Source: Streptomyces sp. I05A-00742 (GTDB lineage Bacteria; Actinomycetota; Actinomycetes; Streptomycetales; Streptomycetaceae). From it: 64,000 nt of DNA. Below, piece after piece: positions 26,081-33,975 of this stretch. The DNA lies in the NCBI RefSeq assembly GCF_013055795.1, contig NZ_JABETO010000004.1, forward strand, positions 1 through 64,000, given 5' to 3'. Within the stretch, counting starts at the first letter, position 1, and each line of letters opens with the position of its first letter. The notes beneath the pieces are model-generated. The model ran no database searches, had not been told where the DNA came from, and was given only the letters and a program-made list of their open reading frames with translations. The position numbers were made by a program, and so were the translations under genes.

Positions 26081-26749
26081 ATGAGCGGGCCTGCTCGGCC
26101 GGCGCCGGGGTTCTCGCCCGAGAGGCTGGCCTTCTTCACGGACGCGATCTTCGCGATCGCCATGACACTGCTGGCTGTCGAACTGGAGCGCCCGGAGGAG
26201 AAGGAGCTGGCATCAGCTCGCACGTTGGCGAGCTTCCTGGCGGACCACCGGAGCTCATACCTGGCCTTCGCGCTGGCGTTCGTCCTCCTCTGGTCGGTGT
26301 GGCGCCGCCACCACGAGCTGATGGACCGGATCGGCGGGCTGTCGCAGGCATTCACGGCCTGGCACGCACCGTTCCTGCTGCTGGTCGCGTTCCTTCCGTT
26401 CCCGACAGCGGTCGTCGGCGCATCGATCAGCAATCCGCTGGCGCAGACCCTGTTCGCCTCCACGATGGCGGCCATGGTCTGCTGCGAGGCCGTCCTCAAG
26501 GACATCTCCAGCAGCACCGGCCTGGTCACCGGCGACCCCGCGGAAACCCATAGGCGCGCCGCGGACTCCTGGGGCGTCGGCCTCTGGTTCCTCCTCACTG
26601 TCGGCGTCGCCTGGCTGTTCTCCTACGCCTTCACCCTGTGGTTCGTCGCCCCGCTGGCCGCCACGTACGGTGGAGCGCTGATTTCCCGCCTGCGCACCGC
26701 CCCCGCGAACCACCCGGACCCGCGCGACGGGGATGCGCCGCGCAGTTGA
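26081..26749 (+). CDS. TMEM175-family (DUF1211) membrane protein
   Basis: 222 aa with about six hydrophobic segments. The family signature is near the N-terminus: ERLAFFTDAIFAIAMTLLAV (canonical FSDAVFAIAITLL, here Thr for Ser). In bacteria these proteins form K+-permeable channels as tetramers. Other helices: SYLAFALAFVLLWSVWRRHH, FLLLVAFLPFPTAVVG, LWFLLTVGVAWLFSYAFTL. The tail is short and charged. Monocistronic. Confidence 0.85.
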   Translation: MSGPARPAPGFSPERLAFFTDAIFAIAMTLLAVELERPEEKELASARTLASFLADHRSSYLAFALAFVLLWSVWRRHHELMDRIGGLSQAFTAWHAPFLLLVAFLPFPTAVVGASISNPLAQTLFASTMAAMVCCEAVLKDISSSTGLVTGDPAETHRRAADSWGVGLWFLLTVGVAWLFSYAFTLWFVAPLAATYGGALISRLRTAPANHPDPRDGDAPRS

Positions 26750-26978
26750 GCGTCTGTCCGGGAGCGAGGGCGGGGGGCCGTCCCGTTTCGGCTTTCCGGG
26801 CGAGGTCTGTCGTCGCTGGTCAAGGTGGGTTGTACCGTTCCGCCGTCCCGAAGTGGAGGACGAGGATGGCGGTTGGGACGCTGTCGTCCCTACGTTCGGG
26901 ACGTCAAGGCGCCGCCCCGCCGGTTCTGACCGGACAGGTGAGCGGGCGGGCCGAAGTCTCAGGATCAGGGAGGTCGTC

Positions 26979-27278
26979 TTGCGTCGTCTCGCGCGCACAC
27001 TCGGCATACTCGGCGGGAGCGCTCTGCTCACGTTCGGTCTTACTCAGCCGGCCGATGCCGGAGTCGGGAAATTGCACCTCAGAGATCGTGTGATCACCGA
27101 TCCCGCCCGGTTGTCGTGCCATACCTCATCTCCGCTCAACCTGCCCGTGACCAACTACACCAACTCCCCGGTGGCGGTCTTCGACCAGCCGGAATGCACA
27201 GGCAACGTCGTCGGCATGGTGTGGCCGGTCAGCAACGGCTTCTTCCCCAGGGGATGGAGCGTCCGCGTCATGCAGTGA
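26979..27278 (+). CDS. Small secreted protein, TTG start
   Basis: 99 aa. A TTG at 26979 has GGGAGG five bases upstream and directly begins a signal peptide (LRRLARTLGILGGSALLTFG, cleavage near QPADA-GVG). The mature part (~72 aa) has two cysteines (RLSCHTSS, QPECTGN) and a C-terminal VVGMVWPVSNGFFPRGWSVR, resembling small secreted proteins of the I36 inhibitor/beta-gamma-crystallin type, but this is only a resemblance. The open frame extends upstream to 26733 without support. Confidence 0.65.
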   Translation: MRRLARTLGILGGSALLTFGLTQPADAGVGKLHLRDRVITDPARLSCHTSSPLNLPVTNYTNSPVAVFDQPECTGNVVGMVWPVSNGFFPRGWSVRVMQ

Positions 27279-27508
27279 GCGCTGTCGAGCGGACCTTGCT
27301 CGGAAGCGCATCCGATCGCGACAGGAACGCGAGGGAGCCCGGACCGATCGTCCGGGCTCGCGGTCCGGGGCAGCCCGCCAAGGCCGACGCGGCACCCCGC
27401 GCCGTCTCCGACGGTCTGATCAGGCCACCCGTGCGCCACCGGTCCCCTGGCCGGCTCCCACGGAACTCCCGCCGCTCGTCGGCCAGTCCACCGCCCTGGA
27501 GTTCAGGA

Positions 27509-28159
27509 TCAGTAGCCGGCCCAGGCCCCGTCGTGGCGGTCGGTGTCACCGTGCGCCTTTCGTGCCGAGTGCCGAGAACGACGCCACAGAAGTGTGACCC
27601 CGATGGTGATCAGAACGGCCACGGCAACGGCGGGGCCGCCGAGAGTGAGGATCCGCTGAAGAGAAGTCGAAGCGGCATACCCCACGCCGGCTTCGGCTGT
27701 GGCCCACAGGCACGCCGCGGTCGCGCTGTAGGGAGCGATGCGGCGGTAGGGCAGTTGCGTGGCGCCCGCGAAGTGGGGGGCGAGTGTGCGGACCACGGGC
27801 AGGAAACGGGCCAGGAAGACGGCCCGTCCGCCGTGGCGCGTCATCAGCGTCTCGGCCCGGTGCCAGGCGGCACACGGGACACGGCGGCCCACCGGTCCCG
27901 TGCGGAGCCGGTCACCGAGGAACCCGCCGGTGCGGTGGGCGAGGAGGTCACCGGCCACGACGGCGCCGGCCGCGCTCGCTATGACCAGCAGCAGGCTGAT
28001 GTGACCGGCGCGGGCGAGCGCGCCTGCGGTCAGGAGCAGGGTGAGGGTCGGGATGAAGGCGCCGACCAGGAGGATCGACTCGGCGAGAACCGCGGCGGCC
28101 ACCACCGCGTAGGCAGCGGCCGGTGGGACATGGGCGAGGATGTCGGACAGGGCGTTCAC
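27509..28159 (-). CDS. DedA/VTT-family membrane protein
   Basis: 216 aa, with about five hydrophobic stretches. The SNARE-associated/VTT core is visible: VLAESILLVGAFIPTLTLLL (E...G-x-x-x-P), GAVVAGDLLAHRTGGFLGD and VFLARFLPVVRTLAPHFAGA (the F-x-R-x(2)P-x-x-R motif). DedA proteins move lipids such as phosphatidylethanolamine or undecaprenyl phosphate across the membrane. Its GTG overlaps the stop of the methyltransferase gene upstream by 4 bases (GTGA), so the two are co-translated. Confidence 0.88.
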   Translation of the reverse strand: MNALSDILAHVPPAAAYAVVAAAVLAESILLVGAFIPTLTLLLTAGALARAGHISLLLVIASAAGAVVAGDLLAHRTGGFLGDRLRTGPVGRRVPCAAWHRAETLMTRHGGRAVFLARFLPVVRTLAPHFAGATQLPYRRIAPYSATAACLWATAEAGVGYAASTSLQRILTLGGPAVAVAVLITIGVTLLWRRSRHSARKAHGDTDRHDGAWAGY

Positions 28160-28881
28160 CGCTTGGCCTCGGCGGACCGCGACTTGGGGCGGTCGGCGGT
28201 GACGAGGGGCCGTCGCGGGTACCGGACGTGGGCGGGAGGCACGTTGGCCCATACCGTCCAGCGGCCGGTGCCGTAGGCGCGCCGGTAGGTGGACATCACC
28301 ACTTCCACTGCGGTGTGGCGGCGGGCCTCGGCCCGGGAGGCGGTCAGTGTGCGGATTGCGCGGGTGCCGAGGTAGGCGAAATAGGTGAGGGTGCCGCCTG
28401 GGTGCAGCAGTTCCATGTAGCGGGCCATGATGCGATCGACCTGTACCGGAGTGAAGTTCGTCAGCGGAGTCCCGGAGATGATCACGTCGTATCGCTGGTC
28501 GGTGTCGAGCCGCTCCACGTACGTCTGGTGCACTTCCACGTGTCGGGGCGTGCCGGGCACATGCGGGTGGGAGGAGACCAGGTCCCTCAGTCGCGCGACG
28601 AACCGCGGGTTGGCCTCCACCGCGTCCAGGCGACTGCCCCGGGACAGCTGAGGTATCAGGGCTCGGGTGACCGCCCCCGTGCCGCTACCGACTTCCAGGA
28701 CAGTCAGCGGACGGCCGGCCACGTTCCGGAGGGGATCGGTCCGCGCACGACACAGGGCCCGGCCGCTGGGTGCTATCGCGCCGGTGGTCCGCAGATCACG
28801 AGCCGCCTCGATGAGAAACATCCATCCTTCGGCACGACGCTGCGCCAGAACACGGTCGCGGGAGATGGTCCAGTCGTTCAT
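28156..28881 (-). CDS. SAM-dependent methyltransferase, PmtA-like
   Basis: 241 aa. Class I Rossmann methyltransferase: motif I VLEVGSGTGAVTRAL, acidic loop LDAVEANPRFVARL, motif IV-like YDVIISGTPLTNFTP. This pattern, with an Asn/Pro-containing IISGTPL, resembles bacterial phosphatidylethanolamine N-methyltransferases of the PmtA type. It is translationally coupled to the DedA gene, which supports a phospholipid-related role. ATG at 28881. Confidence 0.78.
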   Translation of the reverse strand: MNDWTISRDRVLAQRRAEGWMFLIEAARDLRTTGAIAPSGRALCRARTDPLRNVAGRPLTVLEVGSGTGAVTRALIPQLSRGSRLDAVEANPRFVARLRDLVSSHPHVPGTPRHVEVHQTYVERLDTDQRYDVIISGTPLTNFTPVQVDRIMARYMELLHPGGTLTYFAYLGTRAIRTLTASRAEARRHTAVEVVMSTYRRAYGTGRWTVWANVPPAHVRYPRRPLVTADRPKSRSAEAKR

Positions 28882-29237
28882 GGAATCGACACTAGGAACC
28901 AGCGTCCGTCGCCAAATCCGCCGCTCTGCGACGCATTCCCCCCACGAAAGTAGGGGGACGAACGGGCCCGATCGTCGAAGGACGATGCCCGGCAGCCTCC
29001 CTGGGGCTGCGAACGTGGACTTCAGCAGGGCCTCACAATGGGCAGGGACCGTCGGGCATGCGGGCATCGTGGCGTTCTTCGTGCTGTCCGGCGCTGAACG
29101 GCGCCTCAGTCCTCGGCAGTCAGTGCCTGGCCAACGTTCGCCCTGTAGTGCCTCAGATCGCGGACGGCAAAAGTCTCGGCGAACGCGATGTCGGGTATGG
29201 GCCAGCATCTCGCGATCGGCCGGGCGAGAGTTCGCTC
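28882..29237. other. Divergent gap (356 bp)
   Basis: No recognisable gene. It lies between the starts of the methyltransferase (minus) and the beta-helix protein (plus), so it should hold both promoters; no convincing motif pair was identified. Confidence 0.5.
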
Positions 29238-29879
29238 ATGATCAATGAAGCGCGGGGAATCCGCATCCGGCATCGCGGGCATGAACCGCAGGTCCATCCC
29301 ACCGCCTACGTCGCCCCGACGGCCACGCTCGTCGGTGATGTCCGGGTGGGGCCGAGGGCGCGGGTGATGTACGGTGCGGTGCTCGATGCCGAGGGGTCTC
29401 GGATCGAGGTCGGGGAGGCGGCGGTGATCTGCGAGAACGCGGTGTTGCGCGGGTCTGCGGTCGCCGGCGACCAGCCGGTGCTTGTCGGCGACCACGTTTT
29501 CGTGGGGCCGCATGCCACGCTGCTGGGCTGCGAGGTCGGCAGGTGCGCCTACGTGGCGACCGCGGCGACGGTCCTCCAGTGCGCACGGTTGGGGGCCGGC
29601 TCGGTCGTCGCTGTCGGCGCGCTCGTCCAGGCGCGCACCGTTCTGCCGGACGAGTACTTCATGCCGCCGCAGACGGTGGCGCTCGACGCGCCGGTGCGGC
29701 TGCTGGCCTCAGGCGATCCGAGCCTGGCCGAAGCCGTCGGCCGGGCGGGCTTCGCACGGGTGGCGTTCGGCGTCGACACCCCGTGGACCGACCGGATCAG
29801 CCGGTACGAGCACATCGCGGAGGTACGCGTCGCCGAGTTCGGCACGCACACGGACGATGAGATTCTGCATCATGGCTAG
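29238..29879 (+). CDS. Gamma-carbonic-anhydrase-like left-handed beta-helix protein
   Basis: 213 aa. Hexapeptide repeats run from about residue 20 to 140 (VHPTAYVAPTATLVGDVRVG, ARVMYGAVLDAEGSRIEVGE, YVATAATVLQCARLGAGSVV), the fold of gamma carbonic anhydrases and acyltransferases. The C-terminal ~60 residues are helical. The metal ligands of true gamma-CAs are mostly missing: the VLH position is VLR, and VGH-x4-LH is replaced by VGPHATLL, so only one histidine remains near the site. Catalysis as a carbonic anhydrase is therefore doubtful. Confidence 0.82.
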   Translation: MINEARGIRIRHRGHEPQVHPTAYVAPTATLVGDVRVGPRARVMYGAVLDAEGSRIEVGEAAVICENAVLRGSAVAGDQPVLVGDHVFVGPHATLLGCEVGRCAYVATAATVLQCARLGAGSVVAVGALVQARTVLPDEYFMPPQTVALDAPVRLLASGDPSLAEAVGRAGFARVAFGVDTPWTDRISRYEHIAEVRVAEFGTHTDDEILHHG

Positions 29880-29939
29880 TACCGCATCAGCGGCCGTGTC
29901 GCAGCTGCGTGAGGTCTGCGCGGTGATCTGGCGCCGCTC

Positions 29940-30203
29940 GTGAACCGGCTGGATCAGGTGGTCACGAAGGACGTATGCCGGGCGGATCAGCAGGCGGTGG
30001 AGCAGCGGATCGGTCAGGTGGAGGCGGGCCTGGCGCATCTTCGTGGGGATCACAAGCAGATGGCCGAGCGGACTGGGCTCCAGCGGCGTGAGGACCGGGA
30101 GCATGCGGCGGCGGCCCGTCGGCTGGTGCTGAGTTCGTTCGTGGCGCCGCTGCTGGTGATGGTGTTGCAGCCCGGGTTGGCGTCCAAGGGATCGGCTTCC
30201 TGA
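29940..30203 (+). CDS. Small coiled-coil/TM protein, phage-like
   Basis: 87 aa from GTG 29940. A helical N-terminal part with heptads (RLDQVVTKDVCRADQQAVEQ, RIGQVEAGLAHLRGD) is followed by charged RREDREHAAAARR and one membrane segment (LVLSSFVAPLLVMVLQ). This layout is common for small proteins of Streptomyces phages and integrative elements. A 23-codon frame (29871-29943) ends over its start. Possibly a scrap of a lost element; no integrase or attachment site is seen. Confidence 0.5.
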   Translation: MNRLDQVVTKDVCRADQQAVEQRIGQVEAGLAHLRGDHKQMAERTGLQRREDREHAAAARRLVLSSFVAPLLVMVLQPGLASKGSAS

Positions 30204-30340
30204 GCAGGTGTCTCCTGACCGTGGTGGTGGGTGAGTCGGCGGGGTGGGCATGGCATCAGCGACGGTGAATCGGCTCCGCTGCCTCAGGAACCTGGCGGCG
30301 TCACCACTCATGGTCCGAAGTCGCTCGGTTGCCGCCCCGG

Positions 30341-30751
30341 TCAGCAGGGGAGGGTGAGGGCCGGGCTGTGGACGTCGTACTGGATGAGGTCGGTGTCCCA
30401 GCCGTGGGCGCGGACTTGGTAGGTGTGGTTGCCACCGATGCAGGTGACGCCGGTCGAGAAGGTGAGATTGAAGGGTCCCTTCTGCCAGAACTCCGCCTGC
30501 TTCACCAGTTGCCCGTCCCGGAGAATCTTCAGATAGATCTTCGCGCCGCCATCCGCCGGCAGGTTGGAACAGTTCCAGGGCGTGTTGGCCCAGACGTAGT
30601 TGCCGGCATGTTCGGGATTGCGGACGCTGACCGCGCACTGCCCGAGGGGCCCGGCGTTCTTCGCGGACGCTGGAGCCGTGCTGATCCCCGGCACTACCGC
30701 GGCCAGGGCTACGAGGATGAACAGACGGTTGGCGGCTGGGGGAAGGAACAT
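30341..30751 (-). CDS. Secreted protein of unknown function (136 aa)
   Basis: Signal peptide of about 29 residues (RLFILVALAAVVPGISTAPA, cleavage after ASA). The mature part has four cysteines (GQCAVSV, WNCSNL, VTCIGG, LTLPC) that could form two disulfides and a beta-sandwich-like pattern (KIYLKILRDGQLVKQAEFW, HTYQVRAHGWDTDLIQYDVH). No known domain recognised. The preceding ~235 bases (30752-30987) hold its promoter and nothing else I can identify. Confidence 0.72.
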   Translation of the reverse strand: MFLPPAANRLFILVALAAVVPGISTAPASAKNAGPLGQCAVSVRNPEHAGNYVWANTPWNCSNLPADGGAKIYLKILRDGQLVKQAEFWQKGPFNLTFSTGVTCIGGNHTYQVRAHGWDTDLIQYDVHSPALTLPC

Positions 30752-30987
30752 CTCAGCCTCCGAGGCTCGGTCGGGCCGTGGGGAGAGTCCAGGAGTAGCG
30801 AATTCCCACAATCGATAAATCGTAGCGCTATGAATACCTGCTGTAACTCGCTCATACGGGTGATGGGATCCGTCAGCCTGAGCAAGACCACAGCATGGCA
30901 ACTGGTCGCTGACTGACCGGATCGGAAGGTCCCTCCGAGCCGTCGCCTGGGCCCTCGCCCTCGGCTCCCTGCCCGCGCGCGTGCGGG

Positions 30988-32496
30988 TCAAGGGCGGTCT
31001 CCGCACTTTACGACGGACCCGGAGTCCGGCCGGGCCCGCCGCCCGGCCTGGCGGCGGCGGTAGAGCGGGACGGAGACGAGGAGGCAGACGGCGAAGGCGC
31101 CCGCCAGGGAGAGGAAGGCGGAGTGGTACCCGGACAGCGCGGCGTGCTCGCGGGTCAGCGCGCCCGACGGGTCGTGGACCGCCAGGTAGGAGTCGGTGGC
31201 CGCCGTGGACACCGTGGTGAGCAGGGCGACGCCGACCGAACCGCCCACGTACTGCATGGCGTTGACAGCGGCCGACGCCACGCCCGCGTCGGCGGCCCCC
31301 ACCCCGAGCGTGGCCAGGCTGGTGGTGGCCGTGATGATCGTCCCGAGTCCGGCGCCGGCGAGGACGAGTGCGGGGAGGACGGCGGTCGGATAGGCGCTGT
31401 CGAGACCGAGGGCGGCCAGCAGGACGAGACCGCACGCGGCCAGCGCCGCGCCCGCGGCGATCACGGGCCGGGGGCCGAACCGGGGCAGGAGCACATTGGT
31501 CGCCAGGGGCGAGGTGCCGATGAGGGCGGCGACCATCGGGAGGTAGGCGAGCCCGGTCGCGGCCGGACCGTACCCCAGGGACTGCTGGAGGTAATAGGTG
31601 CAGAAGAGGAAGATGCCGAAGACGGCCGAGCTCGTCTGGAGGAGGGCGATCAGCGAGGCGCCGCGGTCGCGGTCCAGGACGATGTGCAGCGGCAGCAGGG
31701 GATGCCTCGCCCTGGTCTGCCACCAGACGAAGGCCACGAGTTGGGCTCCGGCGGCGGCAAGGAACGCCCAGGTGGCGGCGGACGTCCACGCGTGGGCCTC
31801 GGCGCGGGCGAACCCGTGGACGAGGCAGAACAGGCCGGAGCCGACGAGTACCGTGCCGGGCACATCGAGCCGGGACGCCCGGGCGCGCGGGGCGGGGGCG
31901 AGGAGGAGCGCCCCGGCGACGCACGCCAGGGCCGCGACCAGGGTGTTCATATACATGGCCCAGCGCCAGCCCAGGTACTCCGTGAGGGCCCCGCCGAGCG
32001 GCATGCCGATCGCGCCGCCTGCGCCGGCCGCCGCGCCCCACACGCCGAAGGCCGTGGCGCGCTCCCTGGGATCGGTGAACGTGAGGCCGACGAGCGAGAG
32101 CGCGGCGGGTGCGAGGAGGGCGCTGGACAGGCCCTGTCCCGCGCGGGCCGCGACCAGCACTTCGAAGCCGCCGGCCACGCCCGCGAGGGCGGAGGTCCCG
32201 GCGAAGCCGGCGAGACCGGTGAGGAAGGTGGCCCGGCGGCCGAAGAGGTCGGCGATACGGCCGCCGAGCAGCAGGAGGCTGCCGAAGGCGAGCGCGTAGG
32301 AGGTGACCACCCACTGCCGTTGCCCGTCGGAGAACCCGAGGTCCGACTGGGCCGAGGGCAGGGCGATGTTCATGATGGTGCCGTCGAGCACCACCATCAG
32401 CTGTGCCGTGCTCAGGACGCCCAGGACCCACCAGCGGCGACGCGATGCCGTTCCGCGCCGGGTGCCGGGCGCGGGAGGGGTGTGCTGCGGGGGCAT
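30988..32496 (-). CDS. MFS drug exporter (DHA2, 14-helix)
   Basis: 502 aa. TM1 LMVVLDGTIMNIALPSAQ, motif A GRIADLFGRRATFL, motif C-type AAAGAGGAIGMPLGGALTEY in TM5, and C-terminal helices with VGGSVGVALLTTVST are typical of EmrB/QacA proton antiporters. The ATG at 32496 is chosen (GGGAG eight bases upstream); an extension to 32697 has no support. It is divergent from the flavin reductase gene at the left edge of the biosynthetic region and may export the product. Confidence 0.9.
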   Translation of the reverse strand: MPPQHTPPAPGTRRGTASRRRWWVLGVLSTAQLMVVLDGTIMNIALPSAQSDLGFSDGQRQWVVTSYALAFGSLLLLGGRIADLFGRRATFLTGLAGFAGTSALAGVAGGFEVLVAARAGQGLSSALLAPAALSLVGLTFTDPRERATAFGVWGAAAGAGGAIGMPLGGALTEYLGWRWAMYMNTLVAALACVAGALLLAPAPRARASRLDVPGTVLVGSGLFCLVHGFARAEAHAWTSAATWAFLAAAGAQLVAFVWWQTRARHPLLPLHIVLDRDRGASLIALLQTSSAVFGIFLFCTYYLQQSLGYGPAATGLAYLPMVAALIGTSPLATNVLLPRFGPRPVIAAGAALAACGLVLLAALGLDSAYPTAVLPALVLAGAGLGTIITATTSLATLGVGAADAGVASAAVNAMQYVGGSVGVALLTTVSTAATDSYLAVHDPSGALTREHAALSGYHSAFLSLAGAFAVCLLVSVPLYRRRQAGRRARPDSGSVVKCGDRP

Positions 32497-32862
32497 GGTG
32501 GCGGTCTCCCGGGAGGACGGGGGCGGCCCGCCGACGGCTCCGGGGGACGGCGGGGCTGACCAGGGCGCGTCAGCGGTGCAGCGGCCGACGGCGGAACAGT
32601 GACCGACAGGCGAAATACCGCGATCCGCAGCATAAATGACGCCCCACGGCTCCGAAATCGAGTCGCCGGAAAAGGCATTGTCATCAGATGCATTCAACCG
32701 ATCCTCTTATCACCTCCGGATCCTTTTTACCTCGTTGGAGGGGGTTCCGGACGACGGCGAAAATCGTCGTGCCCCCGGCGCTATGGTCGCTGTGTACTGG
32801 TCGCCAAATTTGCTCGTCCGCCGCGGAGGTCCCGGGCGCGGACCAGGGTGAGGACGGGGACG
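32497..32862. promoter_or_regulatory. Divergent promoter region with inverted repeat ACGACG-N8-CGTCGT
   Basis: 366 bases between the MFS and flavin reductase starts, AT-richer than average (32620-32740: CATAAATGAC, CTCTTATC, CCTTTTTACC). A perfect 6-bp inverted repeat lies at 32751-32756/32765-32770, ~95 bases upstream of the reductase ATG. Likely contains both promoters and an operator; the regulator is not known. Confidence 0.45.
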
Positions 32863-33435
32863 ATGGATCACGCGGCAACCTTCGGAACGGCGGGCCCCGG
32901 ATTCCGGGCGGCCATGCGGCACGTACCCACCGCCGTCGCCGTCCTGACCGTCAGAACGGGCACGGGCCCGGCCGGTATGACCGCCGGCTCGGTCACCTCC
33001 GTCTCCATGGACCCGGAGCTGCTGTCGGTGTCCCTGCGGCGGGACAGCCGCCTCACCGACGCGATCGCCGACTCCGGCGGGTTCGTCGTCAACCTGCTCC
33101 AGGAGCACCAGTCGGCGATCGCCCGCTGGTTCGCCTCGTCCGAACGCTTCGGCGTGGCCGACGAGTTCCTGGGCATCGGCTGGCACCCCGCCCCGAAAGG
33201 GGGCCACCCGATCCTGACGGACGCCGCCTGCGTGTTCGAGTGCCGTACGGAGGGGCAGGTGCCGAACGGCGACCACCTCCTCACCATCGGCTGGGTGACC
33301 GCGTGCCAGGTGAGCCCGTCGGCGCGCCCGCTGCTCAGCTACCTGGGCCGGTACCACCGGATCAGCGGCCGCCCGGCCGACGAGGGCTCACCGGCCGGGC
33401 CGGGGACCGCGCACACCGGACGGCCGCGGCCATGA
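32863..33435 (+). CDS. Flavin reductase (HpaC/StyB-type, FMN-binding split barrel)
   Basis: 190 aa. Signatures: FRAAMRHVPTAVAVLTVRT, PAGMTAGSVTSVSMDPELLS, SGGFVVNLLQEHQSAIARWF and a C-terminal RPLLSYLGRYHRI. These NAD(P)H:flavin oxidoreductases supply free FADH2/FMNH2 to two-component monooxygenases. Two such oxygenases lie downstream in this region (StyA-like at 41.5 kb and HpaB-like at 43.7 kb) and neither has its own reductase beside it, so this enzyme is the likely partner. Its stop overlaps the ATG of the next gene. Confidence 0.9.
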   Translation: MDHAATFGTAGPGFRAAMRHVPTAVAVLTVRTGTGPAGMTAGSVTSVSMDPELLSVSLRRDSRLTDAIADSGGFVVNLLQEHQSAIARWFASSERFGVADEFLGIGWHPAPKGGHPILTDAACVFECRTEGQVPNGDHLLTIGWVTACQVSPSARPLLSYLGRYHRISGRPADEGSPAGPGTAHTGRPRP

Positions 33436-33965
33436 CCGGCCGGGCGCCCATGGTCGCGTGGGGTGACTTCCGTGCCGCCGAACCGGGGTTCGCCGCGTCC
33501 GTGCGGGCCGCCTTCACGGCCGACCGGCACGCGGTGCTCGCCACCCTGCGGCGGGACGGCGCACCGCGGATCAGCGGCATCGAGCCCGTGTTCCACACGT
33601 CCGACATCTGGCTCTTCGTGATGCCGGGGTCGGTCAAGTCCGCCGATCTGCGCCACGATCCGCGCTGCGCCCTGCACAGTGCCACGACCGAACGCCGGTG
33701 CGGCCGGCACCATCCGGGCGGCGCGATCGGGCCGATGCCGGACGATGCCAAGATCAGCGGGCAGGCGGTGCCCGTCACCGACCCCGCCGCGGCGGCGGAG
33801 TTCCTGGATCTCCTGGAGGCCCGTACGGGACTGCCGGCGGACTGCGGGCCGGAGCTGATGCGCGTCGACATCGAGGAGGTGTCCACCGTCCGCGCCATCG
33901 GGGAGGGGGCCGTGGTCAGTTCGTGGCGCGTCGGCGGGCCCCTGCGGGTGCGGCAGCGGTCCTGA
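33432..33965 (+). CDS. Pyridoxamine 5'-phosphate oxidase-fold protein
   Basis: 177 aa. The PPOX split-barrel pattern: VRAAFTADRHAVLATLRRDG, PRISGIEPVFHTSDIWLFVM, KSADLRHDPRCALHSAT, AKISGQAVPVTDPAAAAEFL. Members bind FMN or F420 and often reduce or detoxify small molecules. Start ATG overlaps the flavin reductase stop (ATGA), so both form a unit. Between residues 85 and 105 is a His/Gly/Pro-rich insert (GRHHPGGAIGPMPDD). Exact cofactor not decidable. Confidence 0.83.
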   Translation: MTGRAPMVAWGDFRAAEPGFAASVRAAFTADRHAVLATLRRDGAPRISGIEPVFHTSDIWLFVMPGSVKSADLRHDPRCALHSATTERRCGRHHPGGAIGPMPDDAKISGQAVPVTDPAAAAEFLDLLEARTGLPADCGPELMRVDIEEVSTVRAIGEGAVVSSWRVGGPLRVRQRS

Positions 33966-33975
33966 GCGCGGCCGT

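Noticed and set aside
29238..29879. Calling the beta-helix protein an active carbonic anhydrase
   Set aside because: Two of the three expected histidine ligands are not at their motif positions.
29871..29943. 23-codon frame before the phage-like gene
   Set aside because: Too short, no convincing ribosome site and no recognised family; could be part of the same scrap but not supportable.
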